From Huiozyma naganishii CBS 8797 (Eukaryota; Ascomycota; Saccharomycetes; Saccharomycetales; Saccharomycetaceae), in NCBI RefSeq assembly GCF_000348985.1, contig NC_035927.1, forward strand, positions 706,552 through 770,551: a stretch of 64,000 bases of DNA. Reading direction: 5' to 3'. Under the pieces are notes generated by a model. The model worked only from the letters and a program-made list of their open reading frames with translations. It searched no databases and had not been told where the DNA came from. Positions 20,674 through 30,009 of the stretch are shown here, piece by piece (the first letter of the stretch is position 1; the number at the start of each line of letters is the position of its first letter). A program made the position numbers and the translations under genes.

Positions 20674-20790
20674 CTGGGAGCGATGGACCAAAGTATACAG
20701 AGGTTCACAGCATATGTATCAGAACCTAATATCCCTCTATGTATCTATATAGTGAAGGCGAGGAATCGAGGCAGCGAGCTCATCTGGTAA

Positions 20791-21354
20791 TTAATTGGAC
20801 TCGTTCTGCGACTGGAAGAAGTTGACAGAGAGCAACTCGAGGTTGTTCTCCGCTGCCCACCTCTCAGCACCGCGGCATTTCTCTCCGTAGCCCCAGTAGT
20901 ACCTATCAGCGATGCTCGTGAACTGCGTATGGTCTGTTTTAAGTTCCTTGAACAACAGGAACACGTACCGGTGCAGCCCTGTACCCTTTGGTGGACCGGG
21001 CCCAATGTAAGGCAGGACGTGGTCACCACCTGTAATGGCACCACCTTGTGGGGACGTAAACCGGATGCCCGTTTGCACCGCGTGGCAGATCTCAGACAGT
21101 CTTGGGTCGCTTCTGCTGGGTGCGTCCGGGTCCGTCACGACGAGGCAGTAACTGGCACCGGTGTCAAGGTCCTCGTTGGGCGTGTAGATGACGTGCAATG
21201 GGGCCGTCTTCGCTTCAGTGGGGGTCAATTCGTTGCCCATGGCGACGACGTTGCCGGGGCCGAACTCGACGTGTAGCTCGCCCTGCAAAGTGAATTGGGA
21301 CCCGAGAGACGGGAAGCAGTCCTTCAGGACCTCGTGTTCCACTAAGGCGTCCAT
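20791..21354 (-). CDS. Phosphatidylethanolamine-binding protein family (Tfs1-like)
   Basis: The 187-residue protein has the PEBP core: LVVTDPDAPSRSDPRLSEICH near residues 67-88 (the DPDxP and CH motifs) and GPGPPKGTGLHRYVFLLF near residue 121 (GPPxGxHRYVF). VAMGNELTP and the C-terminal SVNFFQSQ are closer to Tfs1 than to YLR179C of S. cerevisiae. Tfs1 inhibits carboxypeptidase Y and interacts with Ras signalling. The location between BSP1 and YPR172W is not shared with S. cerevisiae, where the PEBP genes are on chromosome XII, so relocation or differential retention is implied. Confidence 0.88.
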   Translation of the reverse strand: MDALVEHEVLKDCFPSLGSQFTLQGELHVEFGPGNVVAMGNELTPTEAKTAPLHVIYTPNEDLDTGASYCLVVTDPDAPSRSDPRLSEICHAVQTGIRFTSPQGGAITGGDHVLPYIGPGPPKGTGLHRYVFLLFKELKTDHTQFTSIADRYYWGYGEKCRGAERWAAENNLELLSVNFFQSQNESN

Positions 21355-21811
21355 TCGTTTGTGCTATCCGGGGGAGTGTACGTCTGTGCGTTCGTGGTTC
21401 TTGAGGTAGGGCAGCACAGGTACACGGAACCGTGTAGTAAAGGTCCATGGCTATATATACTCACCGCTAGACGTTGCTGAGTCCTCTTCTTGAGGTGATG
21501 CCCGAGAACAATAATGAGTATATTCCCTCGGAAGTACACCTCCGGAGGCGGCTCGTACAGCACTCTGATCCTTCGAGGGCTTCCCGTCGCGACTGGAGAT
21601 CCCCACAACACTTACCAACCATTGCTGCTACAGACTTAGAGGCCGTCACGACATGGATCTGGCAATGCCATGGCTGTTTTGTCGTTAGTGTAGTTGTTGG
21701 ATCTGCGTCTCTTTTGAAGAATCAACTTTTGAAGCTCCTCTTCGTAGATGAGTGTCAGAAGGACCCGGTGGTAGTCCACGTAGTACTCAGTACCTGTTGC
21801 ACTGTAAGGAG
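21355..21811. promoter_or_regulatory. Divergent promoter between the PEBP gene and the YPR172W homologue
   Basis: This 457-bp region between divergently transcribed genes contains CTATATATACTC at about 21449-21460, a good TATA candidate for the PEBP gene on the minus strand about 95 bp before its ATG. Frames through this region start at non-ATG codons and are not supported. Confidence 0.5.
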
Positions 21812-22396
21812 ATGAGTTGCACGCAGAAGTTTCCCGATGCTCTCTTGGAGCTGATCCAGACGTCGAAGTACGTCCACCTGGCGACCGCCTCCCGGGACTG
21901 CATCCCCTCCGTATCCCTCATGAACTACATCTACGTCCCTCACACGCAGGCGTTTGGTGCCCACAGTGGTGACGCAGACACAAGGGACTACATCCTGTTC
22001 GCAACCTTCGACAACACGGAGAAGTACACAAACATCCTCGCGAACCCTGTGGTCTCGCTGTTGTTCCACGACTGGGTTGCCGCTAACAAGCTCTCCGTCC
22101 GGAAGTCCAGCACGGGGGCAGTGCTCGAGCCCACCAGGGAACACCCGAGCAAGCTGTTGAACCTGCTACAGCAGCTGAACCAGGCGGAGCTGAACGAGAT
22201 CAGCGCGACCATCAGAGGCCACGCAACACCTATCGACCCACAATCGGAAGAGTCCGCTCACTACAAGCAGATTCTGCTTAAGGCGAACCCCGATGCCGAG
22301 GTGTTCATCACGGGGAAGAACACTGTGGTCGTCAAGGTGGTTATTGAGAGTGCCAAAGTCACAGACAACGAGAACAACACCAGTGTTTACAAGTAA
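21812..22396 (+). CDS. PNPOx-like flavin-binding split-barrel protein (YPR172W/YLR456W family)
   Basis: The 194-residue product matches the YPR172W/YLR456W family of pyridoxamine-5'-phosphate oxidase-like proteins: KFPDALLELIQTSKYVHLATASRD at the start, the barrel strand DYILFATFDNTEKYTNILANPVVSLLFHD, and YKQILLKANPDAEVFI near the end. It probably binds FMN; substrate unknown. The ATG at 21812 aligns with the family start, and the longer frame upstream begins with GTG. The S. cerevisiae paralogues are a whole-genome-duplication pair. Confidence 0.9.
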   Translation: MSCTQKFPDALLELIQTSKYVHLATASRDCIPSVSLMNYIYVPHTQAFGAHSGDADTRDYILFATFDNTEKYTNILANPVVSLLFHDWVAANKLSVRKSSTGAVLEPTREHPSKLLNLLQQLNQAELNEISATIRGHATPIDPQSEESAHYKQILLKANPDAEVFITGKNTVVVKVVIESAKVTDNENNTSVYK

Positions 22397-22467
22397 GCCC
22401 CATGCGCTCGTTCGTACTTGCGCTTGTTACGTATGTATGTATGTAGGTATGTAGATGCAGGAAGCGA

Positions 22468-23772
22468 TCAGTTACCTTCCTGGCCGAAATCTGCGGTGAA
22501 CTGCTCCTGCTTCAGCAGATCCTGCTCGTTGACCGTGGGTCTCGTCGTCTTAATCGCCTTCAAGAAGTCCTTTATCGTCAACTGCGGCTCTAATAGTTCA
22601 TCCGCCTCTATGTCGACCCAGCACATCTCCCTTGCGTCTGGGTCCCCCGGAGAGCATGGAGTGTACTGGTGCTGTGCTGCTGGGTCGTCGCTGACGTCCT
22701 TGAAATGTGTCGCCTGCTGGATTTTACGAATCGGCTGCATCAGGGCGTCCTTCACGACAACGGCGATGTCGCTACCGGAGTACCCGTCAGTGAGTTGCGC
22801 GAGCTGCGAGTAGTCCTGCTTCGTCAGCTCACACGGAGTGTCCCCCACGTTTATCTCGAACATCCGCACACGTGCCACAAGGTCCGGTAGAGGGATGTAT
22901 ATCCGCCGCTCAAACCGTCTTCTCACGGCGCTATCCAGCTGCCAGGGAATATTTGTCGCGCCGAGCACGAGAACACCTTGTGAGTCGTTCCCCACACCAT
23001 TCATCTGCACAAGCAATTCCGTCTTAATACGACGCGAGGCCTCACTCTCACCTTCCCCACGCTGCCCGGTCAGTGCGTCCACTTCATCGATGAAAATGAT
23101 CGAAGGTTTGTTCTCACGGGCAAGTTGGAAAAGCTGCTTCACAAGCTTCTCACTCTCACCCATCCACTTCGACACAAGGTCCGAAGATGAAACGGAGAAG
23201 AATGTAGAGTTCGATTCTGTCGCGACGGCCTTTGCCAAGTACGATTTACCGGTCCCCGGTGGTCCGTACAGCAGAATCCCACTCGTAGGTTTCCTGTTCC
23301 CACTGAACAGATGTGGGAATTTAACTGGTAGGATAACCGCCTCCTTCAGGGCCTCCTTGGCACCGTCCAGACCGGCCACATCGTCCCATTTCACGTTTGG
23401 CTTCGATGACAGAATCACACCGGACAGAGAGTTCCGCAGCTTCTCGTTTTCCGTGCTGTTTCCAGTGGCAGCAGCAGCAGTGACAGATTTACCACTGCCA
23501 TCGAAGCCGTCCCCCCCAGCGGCGCCTCCTGGTGCGGCGTCCGCAGAACTGATGTGCTTCTTCAACTCCTCCGCTCGGTTCAAGTACTCCTTGAACTTCA
23601 ACCGTATGAACTCCTTCGACTTCGGGTTCTTCTCGTACTTCAATGCCAGCATGAGGTAGTCCAAGCCGTTGTAGTACAGCCGGTACGCCTCGTCGTACTG
23701 CTGCGCGACATCTTTGTCCACAGCTTGCTGCACCAGTTGTATGCCCTTGTTCAAAAAATCGCCAGTACTCAT
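22468..23772 (-). CDS. VPS4: AAA ATPase Vps4 (ESCRT-III disassembly)
   Basis: The 434-residue protein starts with an MIT domain (residues 1-75, [17 protein letters not shown]) that binds ESCRT-III tails. A linker rich in Gly/Ala follows, then the AAA cassette with Walker A GPPGTGKS near residue 170, Walker [11 protein letters not shown] near 229, and the arginine finger region [16 protein letters not shown]. The C-terminal helix includes [17 protein letters not shown]. It recycles ESCRT-III on endosomes and supports multivesicular body sorting. It is YPR173C in S. cerevisiae, in the same relative place. Confidence 0.98.
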   Translation of the reverse strand: MSTGDFLNKGIQLVQQAVDKDVAQQYDEAYRLYYNGLDYLMLALKYEKNPKSKEFIRLKFKEYLNRAEELKKHISSADAAPGGAAGGDGFDGSGKSVTAAAATGNSTENEKLRNSLSGVILSSKPNVKWDDVAGLDGAKEALKEAVILPVKFPHLFSGNRKPTSGILLYGPPGTGKSYLAKAVATESNSTFFSVSSSDLVSKWMGESEKLVKQLFQLARENKPSIIFIDEVDALTGQRGEGESEASRRIKTELLVQMNGVGNDSQGVLVLGATNIPWQLDSAVRRRFERRIYIPLPDLVARVRMFEINVGDTPCELTKQDYSQLAQLTDGYSGSDIAVVVKDALMQPIRKIQQATHFKDVSDDPAAQHQYTPCSPGDPDAREMCWVDIEADELLEPQLTIKDFLKAIKTTRPTVNEQDLLKQEQFTADFGQEGN

Positions 23773-24327
23773 CCCACCTCCACGGTATAAAACCGATTAC
23801 CGTCTTGTAGGTAATAAACGAGTGTGACAGCAACCAATAAAGAGTCACTGAGGCTTTGGAGGGCTCCGTATCGCTATCTCCAGTAGGAGACTCTTTGGCT
23901 CTTGACGACAGGAAGAGTTTCGAGATCGAAGACGACGATGCGTTACCCGGGCACCGGGTACATGTCGACGGGACACCAACTGGGGTGCTTCAAGCCACCA
24001 AAGGGTCGCACCGATGTGCTACTGGCTTCGTCGAGCTGTGCCACTAGGAGGTGGACACCGGGTGTGTTTCTCTGAGTCCCGTTTTCTCTGGTTTGATGTC
24101 TCAATTGCTCGTTATTCCACGGTTATGCCATTTATGTGAACTCGGCTGGCCGTTTGCCAGATGGGTTCGTGTGAGGAAACCGTCTCTTCCGACTGTAGCC
24201 TTGAGTTCAATCCGGTTTGCGTGGGGCACACGCTCCAGTGGGAGAATAACATACAATGCTAAAACGAACACGACATTCCACACCTCACATAACTTGGGCC
24301 ACCCCTCGCAGGTTTACCTTCTTGTCG
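23773..24327 (-). promoter_or_regulatory. VPS4 promoter region with a Reb1 site
   Basis: TTACCCGG at 23943-23950 is a perfect Reb1 motif about 175 bp upstream of the VPS4 start. It forms part of a near-palindrome TACCCGG-gca-CCGGGTA (23944-23960), so a second, opposed near-site is present. The remaining 555-bp interval has no supported gene. Confidence 0.75.
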
Positions 24328-24843
24328 CTAGTCGGATCTTTGCATAGACTCTGTAGTGGGAAGACTCTTGAATTTGTGGTAGTCGCTCATCAGCGGCGGA
24401 TTTTCCACGAGATTGGACCTCCCGGGCTTGCTAGCCTGTTTCGTCCTGATCGGGGAGGAAGTCACCAGTGGCGCCACGGGCCTCTTTGGCGACGGTGGCA
24501 GTGTCTTCACTGTGTCCTTCTCCTGCTGCGCTGCGGGCGGTTGCAGGTTCTGGATCCGTCTTTTCGACTTCACGTACGTCGTGTCCACGTCTGCGTCGTC
24601 CAGCAGTTTCTGGTAGAGCGTGTTCTTCTCCCGCGCGTAACGCAGCTTATTGCGCGTGCTCACCAACTGCCGACGCAGACGCTCCATTTGGCCCTCTAAA
24701 ACGGCGACCCTTGCAGAGGGATCCTCCAGATCTCCAAATATGTAACCCTTGATCCGGTCCCAGAGCGAACTCCGTCTCAGCACTCGGTCGTGTCGCGCAT
24801 CTCTCAGATTCTTCGTGCGGCGTGTAGTCCTCGACCTTCTCAT
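24328..24843 (-). CDS. Csa1/Nbp1-family spindle pole body protein
   Basis: The 171-residue protein starts at the ATG at 24843; frame upstream lacks ATG. A very basic N-terminus (RRSRTTRRTKN) leads to an amphipathic segment SSLWDRIKGYIFGD, then a coiled coil (about residues 45-85, VAVLEGQMERLRRQLVSTRNKL). The tail is Pro/Ser-rich. Order and features match YPR174C (CSA1), a paralogue of the SPB duplication factor NBP1 (YLR457C), whose amphipathic helix binds the nuclear membrane. In S. cerevisiae both duplicates remain; this copy could carry either or both roles. Coordinates of the start are the least certain part. Confidence 0.8.
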   Translation of the reverse strand: MRRSRTTRRTKNLRDARHDRVLRRSSLWDRIKGYIFGDLEDPSARVAVLEGQMERLRRQLVSTRNKLRYAREKNTLYQKLLDDADVDTTYVKSKRRIQNLQPPAAQQEKDTVKTLPPSPKRPVAPLVTSSPIRTKQASKPGRSNLVENPPLMSDYHKFKSLPTTESMQRSD

Positions 24844-25332
24844 TGCACGTGCGTGTATATATGTATCTCTTTCGGTAGACGATCTCCTCGACGCTGCCCT
24901 GTTCTGCAAGTGCTGGTCCGTTGGCGCCTTCGAAGTCGTCAAATATTCTTGGCTTTGAATTTAATTCAAAAGACGCGTCACAAATTGCGACGCAGAGTGT
25001 TAATTGCTCTGGTGCAAGATCTGTTCGAGACCACGCATGGGATTGAGAGGCCAGGGAACACAACTTGAATCCTAGGTTGACCGGCAGGAAAGTACATATT
25101 TTTATATAGAAGAAATGGGGCCAGTTATGCAAGTTTTGTAGCTGGCCACACAGTTTTCGAGATCAGCCAGAGTGGATTGAGTGTGTTCCAGGGCAGTGCC
25201 CAGCAGAGCAATCGTCCGTCAAGATGACCCGTTTTTAGCTTTCACTCCGTATGGCATTTTAGCCTCGGGTAAAATATTATGGTGAACCTGCAACGTTTCT
25301 TGCTGGTGGGTTGTACTTGCGGTGTAGGGGCT
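24844..25332 (-). promoter_or_regulatory. CSA1/NBP1 promoter with an MCB box; 3' flank of PRP4
   Basis: ACGCGT at 24973-24978 is an MCB (MBF) site about 130 bp before the start codon, in keeping with G1/S expression of spindle pole body duplication genes. The rest of this 489-bp interval holds nothing I can support. Confidence 0.6.
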
Positions 25333-26730
25333 TCAGTTTTTCCACAGCTTGACAGATCTATCCCACCCACTGCTCACCAGGTACTTGCAGTCTCCGGCAA
25401 CATCAACACCAAGAAGCTTATCCGTGTGCCCCTCCAGACAGCATATTTTGTTCCAGTTGTCGCTGCTGTAGACGTTCAGCGCACGGTCGTACCCACCAGA
25501 TACGAGAACGTCCCCCCGGTTCCGTTCAAATCTCAGACTGCTAACGATGCTCTTGTGCGCCAACAGTTTGGTGGCAGGTTGCTCCAGTTTTCTCAGATCC
25601 CACACATTGACAACACCATCACCCCCCCCAGTGGCCAATTGGTGCGAGTTAGACGACCAGTCTACACAGTATACTGGTTTCGCATGGCCCTGCAACGTCA
25701 CGATGTTCTTCCCAGACCTGAGGTCCCACACCATTGCCAGACTGTCGAGCCCTCCGCTGCAGATCAGTGCCCCGTCTGGCTGGAAGGAGAGACTGTACAC
25801 CTCTTTCGAGTGGCCCTCTTGCAATTGCAATTCCTGTGCCGTCTCCACATCCCACAACCTCCATGTGGTGTCGAACGAGGCACTGGCCACGTACTTGTCA
25901 CTTGGGTGGAAGACAGTGTTGACGACCCGGTTTTCGTGCCCGCCCAGCGTGGCTACGTTGACAAGACCGTTGCTCTCCCCATTGTAACGAGTCAGTCTCA
26001 CATAATTGTCGTCCGCACCGGTAACAAGTAGTGAGCCCTCGGAGTTCCAATCGAGACCACCAACTTTGCCTGCATGTGCTGGCAACGATGCCAGGGACTC
26101 AAGGGACTCACAATCAAAGACGGAAATACCACCATCCCAGCTGGCCGATGCAAACCGGGATTGATTTGGAGATATTCTGACAAGGGATACGGGCCTCGTG
26201 GAGGCAACTTGTGACGCCTCCAACTGGAGTTTACTTACGGAACTGTTCAGGGCACGCCGCCTCGTAATTTCAGTGTTCACATCCAAATTATCTGCATCGG
26301 CTTTGCACTTCCGTAACCGTCGACGGGACCGTTCCATCGAGTATCTTATCAAGAATCTCCTGGAGTGGACCAGCTCATCCGATGCAGGTGTGTAGAACTC
26401 TTCTTCTTCCTCTTCGTCATCACTGACCTCCGCCTTCTCAGGTTGCTGAACAGTTCCACTTTTACTCCCAAGTAACGGATTGAACTGCTGCAATTTGTGT
26501 ATTACGTTCTTGTTAGCGGCCACTAGTACCGCAACCCTGGCTCTCCTCTCCTCATCCGTCTCCTTCGGTAGCACTGCTGGTTGACCTAACAGTCGCAGCA
26601 CCTCCCGTACTTCTGCGTCGTTCTCGGGCGCGAGGGACAGTCGTTGCGCACTTTCATCACGCAACCGCACTACCTCGCCTTCAGTGTCATCATGCACCCC
26701 AGATCGAACGGGCAAGTGATCCAGATCCAT
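25333..26730 (-). CDS. PRP4: U4/U6 snRNP WD-repeat splicing factor Prp4
   Basis: The 465-residue protein has an N-terminal SFM (splicing factor motif) region with DDAEVREVLRLLGQPAVLPKETDEERRARV (here ENDAEVREVLRLLGQP) near residues 35-70, then seven WD40 repeats from about residue 175 to the end, for example HENRVVNTVFHPSDKYVASASFDTTWRLWD-type units. It is a component of the U4/U6 di-snRNP and the tri-snRNP. S. cerevisiae PRP4 is YPR178W. The gene faces away from BET2 across a 134-bp shared promoter and belongs to the inverted trio. Confidence 0.97.
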   Translation of the reverse strand: MDLDHLPVRSGVHDDTEGEVVRLRDESAQRLSLAPENDAEVREVLRLLGQPAVLPKETDEERRARVAVLVAANKNVIHKLQQFNPLLGSKSGTVQQPEKAEVSDDEEEEEEFYTPASDELVHSRRFLIRYSMERSRRRLRKCKADADNLDVNTEITRRRALNSSVSKLQLEASQVASTRPVSLVRISPNQSRFASASWDGGISVFDCESLESLASLPAHAGKVGGLDWNSEGSLLVTGADDNYVRLTRYNGESNGLVNVATLGGHENRVVNTVFHPSDKYVASASFDTTWRLWDVETAQELQLQEGHSKEVYSLSFQPDGALICSGGLDSLAMVWDLRSGKNIVTLQGHAKPVYCVDWSSNSHQLATGGGDGVVNVWDLRKLEQPATKLLAHKSIVSSLRFERNRGDVLVSGGYDRALNVYSSDNWNKICCLEGHTDKLLGVDVAGDCKYLVSSGWDRSVKLWKN

Positions 26731-26864
26731 GGTCCTTGCGCCATTCTATAGTCTCTGTTCTCTTGGTCATCTCAACTGAAAAATGATGTGAATTGTTCAT
26801 TAACCAACCCAACGGGCCTCAGAGAGCGTGAGCGTATATCCGGTACTCGCACCACGGTGTAGCC

Positions 26865-27836
26865 ATGCAGTTACTCAAGGAGAAGCACATTGCGTATGTA
26901 AAGTCGCTGGACTCGCATACTGATGATTATGAATACTGGCTGTCCGAGCATCTTCGACTGAACGGGGTGTATTGGGGGTTGACTGTGCTTTGCATTCTAG
27001 GGTCACCAGAGACTTTTGACAAAGACGATGTCATAGCCTTTGTGATGTCCTGTTGGGATGACAAGTACGGAGGGTTTGCCCCATTCCCTAGACACGATTC
27101 TCATTTGCTTTCAACGCTTTCTGGGTTGCAAATACTGGCCACTTTGGGAGGGCTGGACAATGTGAAGAAGGATCAGTTGAAACTCTCGCAGTGCCTCAAG
27201 TTCATCAGTTCAAACCAATTGGAAGATGGGTCTTTCCAGGGGGATCGTTTTGGAGAGGTGGATGCTCGGTTCAGTTATAACGCTCTGAGTTGCCTGTCGA
27301 TCCTGGGTGAATTGACCCCAGAGGTCGTCGATCCCGCTGTGAATTTTGTGCTGAGATGTTACAACTTTGACGGAGGGTTTGGCCTGTCCCCGGGTGCAGA
27401 ATCGCATGCATCGATGGCGTTCACTTGCTTGGGGGCCCTCAAAATCACAGGGAAATTGCATCTTCTATCCCCAGAACAAATTGACATGATCGGATGGTGG
27501 CTTTGCGAAAGACAATTGCCAGAGGGCGGGCTGAATGGCCGTCCAAGCAAGCTACCAGATGTTTGTTACTCGTGGTGGGTCCTTTCATCGCTCGCCATAA
27601 TTGGGAAACTTGAGTGGATTGACTACGAAAAGCTGACGCAGTTTATCCTATCCTGCCAGGACGAGAAGCGCGGAGGGATTAGCGATAGACCGAACAACGA
27701 GGCAGATGTGTTTCACACTGTCTTTGGTGTGGCAGGGCTAAGTCTCCTAGGATATAAAGATCTCGTGCCCGTAGATCCTACATACTGCATGCCTTACTCC
27801 ATAACGGCGACGTTCCAGAAATATGGCCTCTATTGA
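26865..27836 (+). CDS. BET2: Rab geranylgeranyltransferase (GGTase-II) beta subunit Bet2
   Basis: The 323-residue protein is an alpha-alpha barrel made of prenyltransferase repeats (FDGGFGLSPGAESHASMAFTCLGAL and similar GGF/GG motifs). Zinc-binding residues are expected in the DVCYSWWVL segment and in DVFHTVFG near the C-terminus. With Bet4 and the escort protein Mrs6 it attaches geranylgeranyl to Rab proteins such as Ypt1 and Sec4. Length matches S. cerevisiae Bet2 (YPR176C). Only 38 bp separate its stop from the convergent DPB2 stop. Confidence 0.97.
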   Translation: MQLLKEKHIAYVKSLDSHTDDYEYWLSEHLRLNGVYWGLTVLCILGSPETFDKDDVIAFVMSCWDDKYGGFAPFPRHDSHLLSTLSGLQILATLGGLDNVKKDQLKLSQCLKFISSNQLEDGSFQGDRFGEVDARFSYNALSCLSILGELTPEVVDPAVNFVLRCYNFDGGFGLSPGAESHASMAFTCLGALKITGKLHLLSPEQIDMIGWWLCERQLPEGGLNGRPSKLPDVCYSWWVLSSLAIIGKLEWIDYEKLTQFILSCQDEKRGGISDRPNNEADVFHTVFGVAGLSLLGYKDLVPVDPTYCMPYSITATFQKYGLY

Positions 27837-27874
27837 ACTTTATATAATGCTTTGAACAGAGACTCGCTAAGTTG

Positions 27875-29617
27875 TTAGAAGAGCACCTCCTCCTCTATAC
27901 AGTTCCTTGTAGACGGGAAATACCTACTATACTTTAGCTTTCTGTTCACTATCAACGAACCTGGGTTTATCGCTTTGCAGCCGTTATAAGTCAGGTTGAG
28001 TTTTGGTGCCGTAGTGTCACATAGTATCAATGTAGTGGGGGCTGGGAACAACATGAGCGTGTGGTCCTGTTCCCAATCGACGGGTCTAATGCTTTCCACA
28101 AAGGGTGATATGTGGCCCTGGTCAAGGACGGTTTTAACCAGTTTCCGCGCTTGTTCCAACTCGCGGGGCAATTGGTCAGGGTTTTTCACCAGCTGGTCGA
28201 TATACTGGCCCTCTTCCTCTCCAGAATGTGGATCCTTCGAACTTGCAATCGCCGGGAAAGAGACATCATGGACCTTTAACCTTTGTTGCAGATCATCCCT
28301 TACCAAAAAAATTTCTTGGGAGTAGTACATAATGCGACACGGGTTAGTTGCCCAAACAATATCTTGTTTCAGCACTCTTTCCAACTTGTGTGTTACCAGC
28401 GAGGGTAACGGCGCCATGGGAAGAACACCGTCCATACCTAAGGTGGACATGCTTTTCCAGGGATCATTATTGCCGGGCACGAAGACAAATTTGGTACTTG
28501 ACACCAGCTCTGGGAACTCTTCTAATATAACCGCGAGGGATTCGAATCCCTTTCTGTACAATGTAGTGCTTGGAATTGCGTTTGACGAAGTCGGAATGAC
28601 CGGTTTAGAGAAGAAAGATCCAAAGCAAATTATTGCATACGGTGGGAGCTCTTCCAGTTTTGCGAATAACTTCCTCAACGCATCATGCACGTTCTGCTGA
28701 TCAAGAAACATGCTCTCTCCACCAAGCAATATAATTTCGTTCTCGTCGAGTTCGATCTCCTTTTCATGTAAAACTATAAGTCTCTGTTTATCCAAATGAG
28801 TGGCTCTTACCAAATCCAAATTACCCAATGCCAATTGCGAGTCGACTCGCTTTTCCCCCGGTGGGTGTGTCATTGAGGTGACATGGAACGTCTGCCCCAC
28901 TGTGAAATAAATCCCCTCTGCAATGACTATGCAACCAGGCATGTAATACGACAATGGAGTTGGGACACATTGTGAAATGTCTATCTCAATGGATCCGGAT
29001 GGATCTTCAAGGGCCCATTTACCCTTATTGTTCATGATCAATAAACCTAAGACGACAAAGTTCTGCGAATCCTTCCCCATGAAGTTCTTAATTTCTGTGA
29101 ACTCAAAGGGGGCACCTAGAGATGCCGCATTTCGCAGAGACCTGTCCCTCGTTATATAATACCTTGTGCTGAACATGTCTTGTTTCAACGCTGGAGGAGA
29201 TGTGTTAGCCGGGCTGTCGAATTGTTTCTTCCAGTGGTTGTACGGCACTCTTCGCTGCTGGATCGTGTTTATGCATTGCCACACATCTTCGACGGGCAAG
29301 TCCTGATGGTTCTCCAAAATCCCATCCTGGGATCTCGATTGGACGATGACTTCCTCCAGCAGCTCGGCGAGTACTTGCCGAACATGTACACCATCGACAA
29401 AAATGCCTCTACAAGTGTCGTTTCTCCACTGTGCGGCAAAAGTATCGAGAAACGGGTTTATTTCGTCTTTCCATTGCGCACCATACGAGCTACCGATGTA
29501 TTTGGCCAATTCCTGCAACCCATCTAACTTAATCGCGAGTCCATATTTTTTGGTCAATGCTCTGTAAACTACAGGTCGCAGGACTTGCGGGGGTATAACC
29601 ACGGGCAGAGTTGTCAT
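27875..29617 (-). CDS. DPB2: DNA polymerase epsilon subunit B (Dpb2)
   Basis: The 580-residue protein is the essential non-catalytic B subunit. It has the N-terminal domain that contacts GINS/CMG (LRPVVYRALTKKYGLAIKLDGL), an OB fold (SGSIEIDISQCVPTPLSYYMPGCIV) and the inactive calcineurin-like phosphoesterase domain (IILLGGESMFLDQQNV, FVFVPGNNDPW, NPCRIMYYSQEI, LILCDTTAPKLNLTYNGCKAINPGS). It is about 110 residues shorter than S. cerevisiae Dpb2 because the linker after the N-terminal domain is compact. An MCB box lies 77 bp upstream. Confidence 0.97.
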   Translation of the reverse strand: MTTLPVVIPPQVLRPVVYRALTKKYGLAIKLDGLQELAKYIGSSYGAQWKDEINPFLDTFAAQWRNDTCRGIFVDGVHVRQVLAELLEEVIVQSRSQDGILENHQDLPVEDVWQCINTIQQRRVPYNHWKKQFDSPANTSPPALKQDMFSTRYYITRDRSLRNAASLGAPFEFTEIKNFMGKDSQNFVVLGLLIMNNKGKWALEDPSGSIEIDISQCVPTPLSYYMPGCIVIAEGIYFTVGQTFHVTSMTHPPGEKRVDSQLALGNLDLVRATHLDKQRLIVLHEKEIELDENEIILLGGESMFLDQQNVHDALRKLFAKLEELPPYAIICFGSFFSKPVIPTSSNAIPSTTLYRKGFESLAVILEEFPELVSSTKFVFVPGNNDPWKSMSTLGMDGVLPMAPLPSLVTHKLERVLKQDIVWATNPCRIMYYSQEIFLVRDDLQQRLKVHDVSFPAIASSKDPHSGEEEGQYIDQLVKNPDQLPRELEQARKLVKTVLDQGHISPFVESIRPVDWEQDHTLMLFPAPTTLILCDTTAPKLNLTYNGCKAINPGSLIVNRKLKYSRYFPSTRNCIEEEVLF

Positions 29618-30009
29618 AGATGCACCGAAAACGTACCAATTGAGTAAAGTGCTGGGCTCTCCTTGGAGTTTAGAATCAGTGGCCCGGGCTGCGACGCGTT
29701 TATCGAGCAGTTGTAATCCAAAGAGTTCAATTTAAAAAGTCTTACTTTCCAGAACAGGTAATTCTGGATGCTTTGTATCTACCTGAAAAAGAAACTCTTT
29801 CCTGTTTTGGACATAACTTCCCGTTTTGGTATTGACGGGGCCAAACGTAACGGCAACCAACAGCCGACAACAACACCAACCCCAACCCCAACCCCAACAT
29901 TACTGATGGTTCAGAATCCTTTAACTATACATTGGCGAAAGTTTTGGAAAAATTATTCACTACTCTATTAGCACTACGAGACAAAATGATGACGAAGAAA
30001 CGAAACCAG
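29618..30009 (-). promoter_or_regulatory. DPB2 promoter with MCB box; CCCAA minisatellite
   Basis: ACGCGT at 29694-29699 is an MCB site 77 bp before the DPB2 ATG, the usual signal for MBF-driven S-phase genes. A short ACCCCA-type repeat (five units) lies at about 29876-29898. No gene is seen in this 392-bp interval. Confidence 0.7.

Noticed and set aside
28535..28560. tRNA-like B box (GATTCGAATCC)
   Set aside because: It lies inside DPB2 coding sequence, with no A box or cloverleaf around it. Similar words at 36930 and 45850 are also coding. I found no tRNA gene in the window.
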